A stretch of 64,000 nucleotides of DNA from Coix lacryma-jobi var. lacryma-jobi (taxonomy: Eukaryota > Streptophyta > Magnoliopsida > Poales > Poaceae). Shown here piece by piece: positions 41,786-53,064 of this stretch. Numbering within the stretch: position 1 is the stretch's first letter; each line of letters starts with the position of its first letter. Location: positions 146,141,705 to 146,205,704 of the forward strand of contig CM019824.1 of the NCBI GenBank assembly GCA_009763385.1, written 5' to 3'. A program made the translations under genes and the position numbers. Under the pieces are notes generated by a model. The model was not told the origin of the DNA. It ran no database searches and saw nothing but the letters and a program-made list of their open reading frames with translations.

Positions 41786-41984
41786 TTATACGACCTGCTT
41801 CGACTTTTTTCTAGCCTCGTTAAGGCTTATACTCACATAAATTTAGATACAAAGACGTGGATGCCTATTTTATGATATGGCTACAGGCTAGAATAGATTA
41901 CCTGCATGGGACGTGTGAGCCCCGGCATCATAGACGGGATTGAACTCAAGAAGAATGGGAAGCACAAATCTAGTCATGATATTG
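41786..41984. other. Unassigned spacer before Sirevirus LTR
   Basis: No recognised feature; the true LTR start may fall anywhere between here and about 42045. Confidence 0.3.
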
Positions 41985-42463
41985 CGAACACAAGGTTGAT
42001 ATGTGCCCTTGTGATTCCCTTCCTGAGTGATGAGCGATCGGTCAACGGGCAACATGTGTCTCTTGGTTGTGTTGATGTACAGGTGTGGAGCTCAGAGACA
42101 GTGGCCGATGGCGAGGTGAAGGTCAAGTAGAGACGTGTTGTGCCGACGGACTGGGAGCGGTGAAGGGCGGACGTGAGGCTTGGACCGACAGACTAGGAGG
42201 CCGGAGGACCAGCTATGGTAGCTGGCACGTGGCATCAGAAAGCAAGAGCACATGGGGATGTGCGGTGCATCGGCTGAGTCAGGAGGAAGACGATGGTATC
42301 GTGACACTTGGCAGGAGGCCAAGAAGGAAGGCGAAGGCGTTGTGCCCGGCGTGGAGGCTGAACATGCATCGGCATCGGTGCCGGTAGTCAGGGTGTGCGA
42401 ACCACATCCCGTCTACAGCGCGGGTTTGTTAGTTGAGCCTCTAAAAACTACCCTCGACGGTTT

Positions 42464-42601
42464 CCGAGTTTGGGCCTCAAAACTCAGGGTGGACGGTTTT
42501 CCAGGTTTGGGCCTCAAAACCTGGGCTGACGAGTTTCTGAGTTTAGGCCACAAAACTTAGCCGGAGGACAGGTTTCCCGGTTTCGGCCTCAAAATCGGGG
42601 G
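42464..42601 (+). repeat. Hairpin-module array in element 2 LTR
   Basis: Four modules with loop (G/A/C)GGCC(T/A)CA: stems CGAGTTT/AAACTCA, CCAGGTTT/AAACCTGG, CTGAGTTT/AAACTTAG, CCCGGTTT/AAATCGGG. Deviations are mostly G-T pairs. Confidence 0.8.
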
Positions 42602-43640
42602 CGGGGGGTCCAAAAAGGACGGTCAACGCGTGGCGGCGCCGAGAGGCTTGCGTTGCGGCGAAGCTATCGGTGAGGAAGGCGCGGCGGTCGACACATGGCG
42701 GCATCCTGAGGCGAAGCTAAGGATGAGGAAGGCGCGTGGTCGTCGGATCAAGAATTGGCAGAGTTGGACTGGAATACCCATAGGGTTAGCCTGTTCGCTC
42801 TCTGTATCTAGGGGTAGAAGGGGAATAAGTGTTTAGGCTATAAATACAGAGGCAGCCCCTCCTCTCATTCCATCCTTGCAGCTTTCATTCTCTTAGCCTT
42901 CGCTTAGGTTTTCTAGCATACCGCGCTGCCTGTGATCCGCAGAGTGAGTGACAATACCTCTATGTACTTGAGATTTTGAGGAAGCGAGATCGTAATCTCA
43001 TTATTGTCTCGTGGGTTTGAGACATGGCTGAAATTGAGATCAATTCACGTTTTGTTCTTGTGTTCTTCGTGTTTTGGTTTTCGCCTTCTCGAAGAATTGC
43101 TTCGTTCTTCCTCTTCAAGGGATGATTTTCTTTTCCGTTTGAATCAGATTGTTCTAGGTCGTGAGCTCCTTTCCATCGAAGGATTTCTTCTCTAACCTCA
43201 CGAGGACATAGATCGGGTCAGAATCGCGTTCGTTCTTCGTTCTTCCCTCTTTTCTAGTGTTCTTCGGATTTCTCTTGATTCACTTGGTTTGGTGCGATGA
43301 TTTCTTAGGATTAGCACCCCAATACGTAGAGGAACACTTGAAAGAAGTTTGATCGAAGCCCCTTTTGATTTGGTTGACTTGCAATCGATTTGGTCTTTGC
43401 CCCGTGCAGTTTTTGCACTTTCTGGGAGTTGGCGGACAGTCCGCCACCCCAGTCGCGGACAGTCCACGGATCGGGAATTAGGGCAGGCAGTCAGGCGTAG
43501 CCCCCTGACTGTTCCTGGTCAGGTGACCGGCGGACAGTCTGCGGTACAAACCCGCGGACAGTCCAGGACCTATCCAGGGCTGTTGCAGAACAGTTCAATT
43601 TTGGGATTTTTGCTGGCGAACAGTCCGGCACCCAGGCGCG

Positions 43641-45354
43641 TGTTGGGTATTTTAAACGCACACAGAAAAATCTGCAAGTGCACGGATACCGATGTAGCTT
43701 TCACCCGAGAGTATTCCAGGGTATCGATTTCCACGGGGAACGTGAAGTGTACTAGAAGAATTAAGAACGTCTATGAAAAGAATGGTAATGTGGTTAGAGA
43801 GAGATATAGGGTTTTCTAAGCTAGTCTATCTAATTAAAGACTCGCTATACTTTACTTACTTCGGAGCAGCAGGTCCTTTCCAACTCTCGAGAAAGACTGG
43901 AAAGAAGATAGTTGGGGGAAGGCTGCCAAAAGCTCTACGAGAACACCAACCCTAACGTGGTGGATTACAAAGACCTGACAGAGCTGCCACCTCTGGGGCT
44001 ACCACAACTATTCCGGAGGATTGGGCGCAAACTCAGGTAAACCCTAGTCTACACACCGTGTCTACACTAACGCTTACTACTCTAATCAGATATCATAATT
44101 AGAGCACTCAATACGAGCGGAGATCCAGTAAATAAAATAAAGCAAGAACTGAAATTAAATATAATACTTAGAAGTAGTAAATGAAGAACCTGGAGATTAC
44201 TTGAAGACGAACCAGATGCTGCACCAATACAATGTCGAGGAAGATCCGACAGATCCGGCTCCTCCTCAGCTCTCTCCTCCTCCTCTCTCTAATCCAATCT
44301 CTAATTACAACTAGATAAACTAGACAACTAGAACTAGAACTAGAACTAGAACTAGATGAACTAGAAGAGATTCATCTAGAGGGACCTCTACTTCTAATTG
44401 AAACCCTAGTTTCTGATGTGGAGATGAATAATGAAGATGGAGATGCTCTTGGGGGCGCCCTTGGGGTCTCTTATATAGTCCGAGGTGGAGTAGGGGGCAA
44501 GGAATCGTCATGTCATCGATCCGCGTCACGTTTACAACTCTCCGTTGGATCCATACGTCGCGTTTTGTACACCGTAGGATCAAACCGACCTTGGATGGAT
44601 GGATAACCTCATGGGGATCTTGGGATAATATTCCTTAATGACGCTGCGCAGAAAACCAGGCACGAACCGGACTCTAAGTGCCCGAACCGGAGCTAAACCG
44701 TGAACCGATCGCTGTTTTGCATTAACTGGAGAAAATAGGCCTTTCTGGCCAGCTAAACCGGCCGGTTGGGCCGACCCAACTGCCCACTGGGCAACCAAAC
44801 CGCGCCATCGCCTCAGGGCTCCATCCGTTTCGTGCCACCTGTCACTCTGGCAGTCGTACGGCCGAAGCCAACTCCCGCGTGATGCTCCCGCTGCCACGTG
44901 TCGTTCTGCTATTGGCCAGCGGATGTGCCTGCTCCCTTGTGCGCCGACAGGCTGGTATGCATGGGGCCCACCCTTGCCGCTGTTGCGTGACCACGCACGC
45001 ACCCCTGCCTGTGCCACGTGGCGCCGAACGACTGGCCGCATGGTACTGTTGCTCGTGGGTCCCACTAAATATGCAAATTCTTCAGGAACTAATATCTTTT
45101 TGCTCCGTGCTCCAAATATAGCAAATAATATATCCATTTTGATCAGCGCGATGAGCTCTACACAATGGTGTACTCCAATTCTCCATCTGAGATAATTTTA
45201 TTCAGTAAAAAATTCAATATCCTGCAAAACAACGGAGATCACCAAAACTCGTGGAACTCGTTAGAATAAACCCTACAAGTATGCTTTATGTTTCATTTTA
45301 AATCATTCTATGCATTAGTTGATGGTATAATATTGACATTAAGGATCGTCAATA
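43641..45354 (-). repeat. Tat-like gypsy solo LTR inside Sirevirus LTR
   Basis: A 1,714-bp insertion flanked by GCGCG (43636-43640, 45355-45359). On the minus strand it begins TATTGACGATCCTTAATGTC and ends ...ATACCCAACA; the start is TA instead of TG. A TATA box (minus) lies at about 44469-44481. The terminal phrase AAAGCTACATCGGTATCC is shared with the LTR at 16020-17076. Removing it restores the GCGGACAGTCC motif of the host LTR. Confidence 0.88.
44327..44357. repeat. (AACTAG)n microsatellite
   Basis: About five units of AACTAG inside the solo LTR. Confidence 0.9.
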
Positions 45355-45633
45355 GCGCGGACAGTCCGGCGTTGAACCGTGGATAGTCCGGGATCCTGCT
45401 GTAAGTGTAGTTTTCTCCCGTTGCTTTGGCACTTGGTTTTCGAGGTTCTCCGGCAGTTCCGCTGTACTACTAGGACATCTCCTAGGGTATCCACCTACTC
45501 GTAGGTCGTGAACTTGCTGGTCATTTGAGTCGGTGCCTTTTGGGGTGATTTTCTGGGACAAGGGCCATCATTTCTCGAGAAGAAATTTGAGGCTCCCATT
45601 CACCCCCCTCTAGTCGCCAATTTGGTCCTTCAA

Positions 45634-45647
45634 TTAGTACTAGAGCC
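45634..45647 (+). other. Degenerate primer-binding site of element 2
   Basis: TTAGTACTAGAGCC follows the LTR end. It differs from the tRNA-Met-type TTGGTATCGGAGCC at 52933-52946. Confidence 0.65.
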
Positions 45648-45691
45648 GGTTAAGGATATTCTCTACCTTAATCGGTTTCGGATCCTAAGGG

Positions 45692-48442
45692 CGACCTGGA
45701 TCGAGGGAACGGTAAGGCTCCCTACTTCGATGGGACGAACTATCCCTATTGGAAGATTCGGATGCGTGCTTATCTCAACAACATCGGATCTTCTGTTTGG
45801 GAGATATGTGAGAATGCTGAGTATGAGGTCCTTGCGGCTCGTGTGGGTCAGATCCAGATTGACTAGCACGAGGCGAACTCTAAGGCCCGTAGCACTCTTT
45901 TGGCCAGCATCTCCCTTCCTGAGTTCGAGCGTGTCTCCGAGCTTGAGACGGCATGAGAGATCTGGGTGAAGCTTCAGAGCTATCATGAGGGGACCGCTCA
46001 GGTCAAGACCAGACTCTTCGAGACGTACAAGCGCGAGTACGAGAACTTTGTTCAGTTGGAGGGAGAGACGATTGACGCTATGTTCGCTCGTTTCCAAACG
46101 ATTGTGAACAAGATGCGTGCCAATCGGGCCAACCTACCTTATGATGATCATGAGAGGGCGCTCTCAAGTTGTTATATGCCCTAGATCGGAAGGTATGGGA
46201 GATGAAGGTGTTTACCATCATAGAGTCTCCAAGCTATGACACCCTCACTGTGGACGAGCTTTTCAGCAAGCTCAAGTCCACCGAGATCGATCACTTGACT
46301 CAGGCCAAGCTGAAGAACCCATCTTCACATTCCATGGCTTTGGTCTCAGGCAAGGGTGGATCGACTCTTTCTGCTGACGCTTTACCTCCTCTCTTTGCTT
46401 TGTCTTCTTTGCTTTCAGTGATAGAGGAGCAGATATGGAGGCGTTGGGAGATGACGAGCTCGCCCTCATCACCACCGGTTCTCGCGGTTCCAAAACAACT
46501 GCTTGAATCGCCGGCGTGGTGGCGCACGTGAGGGCTGCTACGAGTGTGGCGATCCAGATCACTTCATCGTGAACTGCCCCAAGTGCAACAAAGGCTTCCC
46601 CGACAAGAACCGCAACTCCAGGTGCAAGGCCAAGCCGGAGAACAAGGCCGGGAAGAAGAAGACCAAGGGTGGCTACCGCAGGGAGGATCTGGAGAAGGCC
46701 TTCGACGCTGGCAAGTGAGCCTTCATCGCCACCTTCAGCGACGTTGAGAAGAGCTCTGACGGCAGCTCCAACGATGATGAGTCCGAGCACAAGATGGAGG
46801 ATCGCTTCAATGGACTCTGCTTCTTCGGCAGCTCCACTGACGGCTTCTGCACCATGGCTTTGGACGAGGAGGACCGCAAGTGCCAGGACAAGCATGCCGA
46901 CACCGACGACAACGATGATGACGCATCTGAGGTATCAAACTCTTCTCTCGTCGAGCGTCTTTCCGATGAACGTGATACTTTGGTCGAGATAGTCCTCGCT
47001 TAAGACAAGCAGCTTAAGCGTGCCGCTAGGGAGCGCAATGAGTTTAAGGCTAAGCTAGGCGAGGCACTTAAGGAGCTTGAGAGTGCTAGGTCCAAGGTAA
47101 AGGTGACCGATGAGGAGGAGTGCGATGAGTGCATGACACACATGACAAACTTCTTAACCCTGCAAACCAAGTATGCCTCTTTGATCGAGGTGTATGATGA
47201 GCTGAAGAGTAGGCTAGACTTGGTGGGTGAGTGTCAAGAGTGTCCCTCCCTAAAGAAGGAACTGGAGGAAGTGAAGGCGAGGTCTTCTTTGCTGGGTGCA
47301 TGCAAGCTTTGTCCTAGCTTGCGAACTGAGTTGGCAGAAGTTAGTGCCAAGCTTGCTGAAATCATGAAGGCCAGCTTAGTTAGCACCATTTCCGCTCCAT
47401 GTGAGCGATGCGCGGGGATGGAGCTTGAGATTGCCAACTATCGGCATGACATGTTGCAAACCGAGGAGGAAAACACATACCTTCGGTCCATCCTGAGTTG
47501 GGTGTCATGCAATGAGCCGCAGTTGGGCATGATGATCAGTCGGTTCAAGAGGGGAACTGGCGGTCCGGGAGTAGGCTTTGCTTCAGGTGGTGAGGGCTCT
47601 AGTGCTTTTGGCAAGATTGGTGAGTTTAGTGGAGTGAACCAGAGTGAGAAACCATCCGCTCTCCCTAAGCTTATCAAGATCACCCCACTTGAGCCTCCCA
47701 AGCCTATCATCAAGGATGGAATCCTTGAAGAACCTCCCAAGGCTCCACCTCACAAGCAAGTGTGGGTTCCCAAACCTAACCATCTTAGGGACACACTTGA
47801 CACCCTTCCTGGCAACTCTAGTGAACCCCTTCCGAAAGGCAAGCAGTCAGCAAGAGTGAACAACCCTCGCAACCAAGCAAACCAACAACCCGAGTGGTGA
47901 GGTTTGAGTGTGAGTATCGCCACCGTGAGGGTCACCTAGCTGAGTTTTGCTTTTGGAGGAAGAGAGAGGCTAGGAGGGAGCTGGAATTGAACAACCAGGC
48001 CAGGCACCACCCCCACCATGGTGTGTAGGGTCAGGGAGTTCAGGGTCAGAGGGCTAGGCCTGGAGGTGCACCCCCTCAGGTTGCTAGGCCCCAGGCAGCT
48101 AGACCATAGGGTGGTGGTCGTGCTCGTCGCAGTTTCGGTCGTCCTCAATACGATAGTGAGCCGGGTTTAAGAGGCTTTGCTGCACAGTCCTATAGAGGAC
48201 CACCGTTTTAGCATGGTGGCGATCGCTTTGCTCAAATGGGACATGGAGGTGAGTTTGGAGGTTTTTCGTTCCATAGCGGACCACCCTTTCAGTTTGGTGG
48301 TGATCACTATCCACCCAAGGGATGAGGTCAGTTTGGTGTTTCTTCTAACACTTTTTCTGGCCCTATGACACAACACTGGTATCCTTCTCAGTATACTAAC
48401 CCCAGTGTTGTGCCATACGCTCATTTCCTGCCTTTCTATTGA
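45692..48442 (+). pseudogene. gag: Sirevirus gag, element 2 (many stops and frameshifts)
   Basis: This has the same architecture as element 1 gag but a complete N-terminus: GKAPYFDGTNYPYWKIRM near 45700, LFETYKREYENF, then the UBN2-like region with FARFQTIVNKMRAN. The knuckle CYECGDPDHFIVNC (about 46533-46574) is followed by Lys-rich and acidic segments and a long coiled coil with CxxC pairs (47103-47900). The second knuckle has Arg in place of its second Cys (FECEYRHREGHLAEFC, about 47905-47950). Stops occur near 45867, 45954, 46716 and 47001, and frameshifts near 46150, 46430 and 47895. It ends at TGA 48440-48442. Confidence 0.88.
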
Positions 48443-48447
48443 TGTAG

Positions 48448-49968
48448 GAACTTTGGCTGGAGAACATGTGGCTCATGGATTCCGGGTGTTCGCGCCACAT
48501 GACCGGAAAGAAAGAATGGTTCTCCAGCCTAGACCCCGTTGTACAAAAGGAGTATATCACATTCAAGGATAGTGGTAGAGGTAAGGTTGTTTCTTGTGGG
48601 TCTATCCGACTTAACGAGAACTTTGTGCTCAAGGATGTTGCTTTGGTTTCTAACTTGCATTTTAATTTGCTTTCTGTTTCGCAACTTCCTGAGGACGATT
48701 TTGAAGTGCGCTTTAAGAAAGGCCTTAGTAGAGTTTTGGATTCTCGGGGAGACCTTGTTTGTTGGGTCGTCCCTTTTGGACGTGTTTTCTGAGCCGATTT
48801 TTCTCGTTCTTTCAGCTCTTCTAGATGTTTGATGGCTGGTCCTTCTTTTGATTTGTAGATATGACATAGGAGACTTAGTCATTTGAGCTTTGACTTGCTT
48901 GCAAGACTTAGCTCACTTGGCCTAATCCAAGGATTGCCCAAGCTTAAGTTTCCGAAGGACCTTGTTTGCCATCCTTGTCGTCACGGGAAGATGGTTGCTG
49001 CTTCTCACCCACTTGCTAATCAGGTGATGACAAAGCAACCCGACGAGTTGTTACACATGGACACTGTTGGTCTAGCTCGGGTTTGCTCAGCGGGTGGGAA
49101 GTGGTACGTTCTAGTGATTGTGGACGATTTTTCGAGGTACTCTTGGGTGTTCTTCATGGAGGCTAAGAACGAGGCTTTTTCTTTTGTTCGAGACTAGATT
49201 TTGAGGTTGAAAACTGAGTTTCCCCCTGATACTATTAGAGCTATTCGTAGTGATAATGGTACTGAGTTTGTTAACTCGCAGTTTGCCTCTTTCTGTTCTT
49301 CTCATGGGATTGAGCATCAGTTGTCTTCGCCCTATGTCCCCCAGCAGAACGGTGTTGTTGAGCGCAAGAACCGGACCCTTGTCGAGATGGCCAGGACGAT
49401 GCTTGATGAGCATAGGACTCCTAGGCGTTTTTGGGCTAAGGCGATCAACACTGCTTGCCATGTTTCAAATCGCATCTTTCTTTGAGCTTTCATGAAGAAG
49501 ACTTCTTATGAGTTGCATTTTGGACGGGTACCCAAGGTGTCTCATTTTAGGGTATTTGGGTGCAAGTGCTTTATCCTGAAACAAGGCAATTTGGACAAAT
49601 TTGAATCTCGTTCTGCTGATGGTGTGTTTTTTGGTTATTCTTTGCATTCACGTGCTTATCGAGTCCTTAACCTTGAAACTAACCGGAAAGTGGAGACCTG
49701 CAAGGTCACATTCGATGAGACTATGCCTTGTGTTTCTTTTGCTTTTGATGTTGCAGGAGAACAGGAGCTGGGAGACAATTTTTGTGGAGAAGGAGCAGGA
49801 CGACGCCGATTGGGGTGATCCCGAGCCAACTCCACTAGCTGTCCCTGTCGACCCTGCGATGTCTACTTCAGCTCGAGGACCCAATCCGACTACTTCAACT
49901 ACTTGGGGTCCTCTAGAGCCACCTCTCCAGCGAGCACCGACTACACCTGAGGGAGCGACAACATCTTG
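48448..49968 (+). pseudogene. pol: Sirevirus pol, element 2 (PR-INT only; RT and RNase H deleted)
   Basis: The frame opens after TAG 48445-48447. Protease WLMDSGCSRHMTG lies at about 48469-48507, followed by LSFDLLARLSSLGL and CHPCRHGK of the integrase zinc region, then core motifs MDTVGLARV, RSDNGTEF (about 49249) and GVVERKNRT (about 49352). Stops fall near 48790, 48857, 49195 and 49483 in one frame, with a frameshift at about 49780. Coding sequence stops at 49968. The next bases match the post-pol spacer of element 1, so about 3 kb with RT and RNase H has been lost. Confidence 0.9.
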
Positions 49969-50539
49969 AGGGCTAGCTTGCTTTTGACTTGGTTGCGTCG
50001 AGCCGTTGCTCATGTCTATGGGAACCAAGTCTTTCGCTCTTTGTGATCGAGTTTTGCTCTTTGTTGAGTTGTTGCTCCGATCCTTTGCTTGATTGCGTTG
50101 AGCAGTTGCCCATGTCTTTGGGGACCAAGTTTTCGGTTTTGGTATCTCAAACCATCTCTTGTGTCTAGTTTTTGTCATTCAATCATCAAGGGGGAGAAAT
50201 TTCGAAACCCAAGTGGATAAGAACCTTCCAAGTGGATAAGAACCTTGGTTTCTTTTGTGATGATTGTTTGACAATTTATTTGAGAATGGTTTTTGAGTGC
50301 CTTTTGGGATTTCATGAAGCTCTTGTTTTCTCTTGACTCTTTGGTTGTGTGGAGGCTTTGCCCGCTTTTCCCGTTTCTTTCGGGACCGAGAGGTTTTATT
50401 TGGAGTTTTCATGATCCGTCCTCATATCAAGTGGCCTTGTGTTTGTTTTTGCTTGGCTTTTGGGCACTTGAATGAGGCTTGCCTTCAACCCTTCCTTTGT
50501 GCTTTTATTGTTAGTCAATGCATTCATCAAGGGGGAGAT
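49969..50539 (+). other. Remaining post-pol spacer of element 2
   Basis: It corresponds to the distal spacer of element 1 (GTTGCGTTGAGC, CATGTCTTTGGGGACCAAG). It carries two polypurine tracts: AAGGGGGAGAAAT at 50188 and AAGGGGGAGAT at 50529. Confidence 0.8.
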
Positions 50540-51193
50540 TGAGAACATATATGATGAATGATTGACGTTTATGAGGAAGGTTTGAGGCTTTTCCCGGTTG
50601 AGTCATTATTTATCTATGCACTTAATGTTTATGACTAACCGGTGGCGTTGAGTTGCGGTGTGTTACCGTGTTGGTGTGCGTGTGCAACATGTGTCTCTTG
50701 GTTGTGTCGATGTGCAGGTGTGGAGCTCAGAGACAGTGGTCGATGGCGAGGTGAAGGTCAAGTAGAGATGTGTCGTGCCGACGGACCGGGAGCGGTGAAG
50801 GATGGGCGTACCGTGTGGCGGACGTGCCATGCCGATGGACACGGAGCGGTGAAGGGTGGGCGTGAGGCTTGGACTGACGGACCGAGAGGCCGGAGGACCA
50901 GCTGTGGTGGCTGGCACTTGGCATCGACGAGCAGGAGCACATGGGGATGTGCGATGCATCGACCGAGTCGGGAGGAAGACGATGACGTCGTGGCACTTGG
51001 CGGGAGGTCGGACACGGGCTTGCATGCAGCGCAAGTGTCGTCGGCCGAGTCAAGAAGGAAGTCGAAGACGTTGTGCCCGACATGGAGGCTGGACATGCAT
51101 CGGCATCGGTGCCGGTGGTCGGGGTGGGCGAACCACATCCCGTCTACGACACAGGTTTGGTAGTTGAGCCTCAGAAAGCTACCATCAATGGTT

Positions 51194-51328
51194 TTCGAGT
51201 TTGGGCCTTAAAACTCGGGGTGGCGGGTTTCCGAGTTTGGGCCTCAAAACTCAGGGTGGACGGTTTCCAGGTTTGGGTCTCAAAACCTGGGCTGGCGAGT
51301 TTACCGGTTTAGGCCTCAAAATCGGGCA
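51194..51328 (+). repeat. Hairpin-module array in shared LTR
   Basis: Four modules with stems CGAGTTT/AAACTCG, CGAGTTT/AAACTCA, CCAGGTTT/AAACCTGG and CCGGTTT/AAATCGG around GGGCCTCA-like loops. Confidence 0.8.
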
Positions 51329-52184
51329 GAGGTTCCTATGCGGAATGGTCGACGCGTGGCGGCACCGAGAGGCTTGCGTTGCGGCAAAGCTATAGGTGAG
51401 GAAGGCACGGTGTTCGACATGACGGCACGTGGCGGCATCCTGGAGCTTGCGTCGAGGCGAAGCGAAGGATGAGAAGGCGTGTGGCCGTCAGATGGAAACT
51501 GCCAGAGGTGGACGGTTTTACCCCTAGGGGGTATTTGGGTTGAGTGCTTAATGTAAGGGCGTTTTTGTCTTCGGACGTGCGCCTATATATATGTGAAGGG
51601 GCTGCTAGGGCAGCGATCCTTGGTGTGTGCCATTCTTATTTTGCTAGTGTGAGAAGAGGCTAGGGTTAGAGAGAGGAGTGGCTCTTGTTCTTGAGCTTTT
51701 CGCCATCCGAGCTTTGTTGTTGCGAGGAGTGGCTTGTAACCTGACACCGTGTGCTACACAATTCTTCATCTTGTTGAAATCCAAGGATCAATTCGTGCTC
51801 CTCTTTGTGTTGCGATTTTGTTCTTCGCGTTCAATATTTTCCCCTCTTTTGCACTTCATGAGATTTCTTGTTTCGAGGGAAGATTCACAAATCCATTTGA
51901 ACCATCTTGTGTAGATTCGTGAGAGTCTTCTTTCTACCGAAGGAATTTCTCTAATTCCTCACGAACTCACAGCTCGGGCGGATTTGGATTTGGGATTGAG
52001 TTCTTGCCCGTTCTTCATCGATTTTCTTCGATTCACCGATCCGTAGTTAGGTTCGAGCCATGATCTCTTAGGAGTAGCTCACTAACAACCTTGTGACCCC
52101 TCACCCGAGAATTGAGCCCTAGTGTTTTTGATTTGAGAGAGATCGGGTCGATTCGGTGGATGAACAGAGGGGTGCTCGGGGTGA

Positions 52185-52545
52185 CCGACCGCTGCATCGA
52201 AGTGACCGAACTCACCCTATCAGAGTCCGGTCGTTGAACACACGCGCAATCCAGTTCGCGCGTGGTGACCGGACGCTGACCTGGCATTGACCGGACGCAC
52301 CAAGTACTGAGTCCGGTCAGTTCCAGAGAGCACTTTGAGTGATCAGACGCGCCTGTTGTGCTATGACCGGACTCACTGCTCGCACTGTTCATTGCGCAGC
52401 AGAGACCAGACGCTAGTTTTAGTGTTGACCAGATGCTCACTCACTCAGAGTCCGGTCCAACACAGAGAGCTCTAGCAACAGGGTTTTAGCGACCGGACGC
52501 GTCCGGTCCTCATTGATCGGACGCATCCAGAGTCCGGTCAGTGCA
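52185..52545 (+). repeat. CCGGAC / GTCCGG array in shared LTR
   Basis: Repeated GTGACCGGACGC, TTGACCGGACGC and GAGTCCGGTC, similar in spacing to 8562-8844. Confidence 0.85.
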
Positions 52546-52932
52546 GTCAGCGCACGTTTTTGTTCGTGTTTTCTTCGCCTTGTTCCCAATTTGTGTTCTG
52601 GCTTTTGCATTGGTTTCTCGGCTTCCGTGCTCTACAGAAATCGGGCTTCTCGCTTTGCCAAAAGGCCTGAATCCTCCTCGCGTTGATCGGGGGAGGTTGA
52701 GGTTACCCAAAGTTCATCTTGTCACTAGTTGACCTGTGTGAACTTAGACGAGGGAAGTTTTGTGGTGTCCCGCTGTGTTCCTAGGGAACATCCACCCAAT
52801 CTCTTGGGACGTGGACATCACGCACGTCGGTTTGCCTCTTGGGTGATTTTCTGGGACAAGGGCCATCATTTCTCGAGAAGAAATTTGAGGCTCCCATTCA
52901 CCCCCCCTCTGGTCGCCAATTCGGTCCTACAA

Positions 52933-52946
52933 TTGGTATCGGAGCC
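52933..52946 (+). other. Primer-binding site of element 3
   Basis: TTGGTATCGGAGCC, close to the initiator tRNA-Met 3' end complement used by copia elements, directly follows the LTR. Confidence 0.85.
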
Positions 52947-53064
52947 AGTTAAGGATCTCTTTACCTTAACCGGCTCCGGATCCGCGAAGGCGACCTTTTA
53001 GAGTGGTTTTGCTTCCGACGTGGTTTTGTCGAGGTGTTGAGCTTTTGTTTGGCTAACACTAACG

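Larger units (their letters stand above)
41985..45632 (+). repeat. 5' LTR of Sirevirus element 2, split by a solo LTR
   Basis: Homology to other Sirevirus LTRs is clear from about 42045 (GCAACATGTGTCTCTTGGTT). It has hairpin modules (42464-42601), TATA (about 42839), the GAGATCGTAATCTCA phrase, a GGACAGTCC array (43427-43640), then the insertion 43641-45354, then the array remainder and the standard end ...GGTCCTTCA at 45632. The left boundary is uncertain. Confidence 0.75.
50540..52931 (+). repeat. Sirevirus LTR shared by elements 2 and 3
   Basis: It starts TGAGAACATA after the polypurine tract and ends GGTCCTACA directly before a primer-binding site; 2,392 bp. It contains hairpin modules (51194-51328), a TATA box (about 51589), and a CCGGAC array (52185-52545). 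Its region after the TATA box differs from the 5' LTR of element 2, while its array type matches the element 1 LTR. Confidence 0.85.

Noticed and set aside
42085..42387. Plus-strand ORF that could be a host gene
   Set aside because: It matches the corresponding segment of two other Sirevirus LTRs (about 7265 and 50720) and is LTR U3.
44327..44357. (AACTAG)n as a functional repeat
   Set aside because: A simple microsatellite within a solo LTR; nothing suggests a role.
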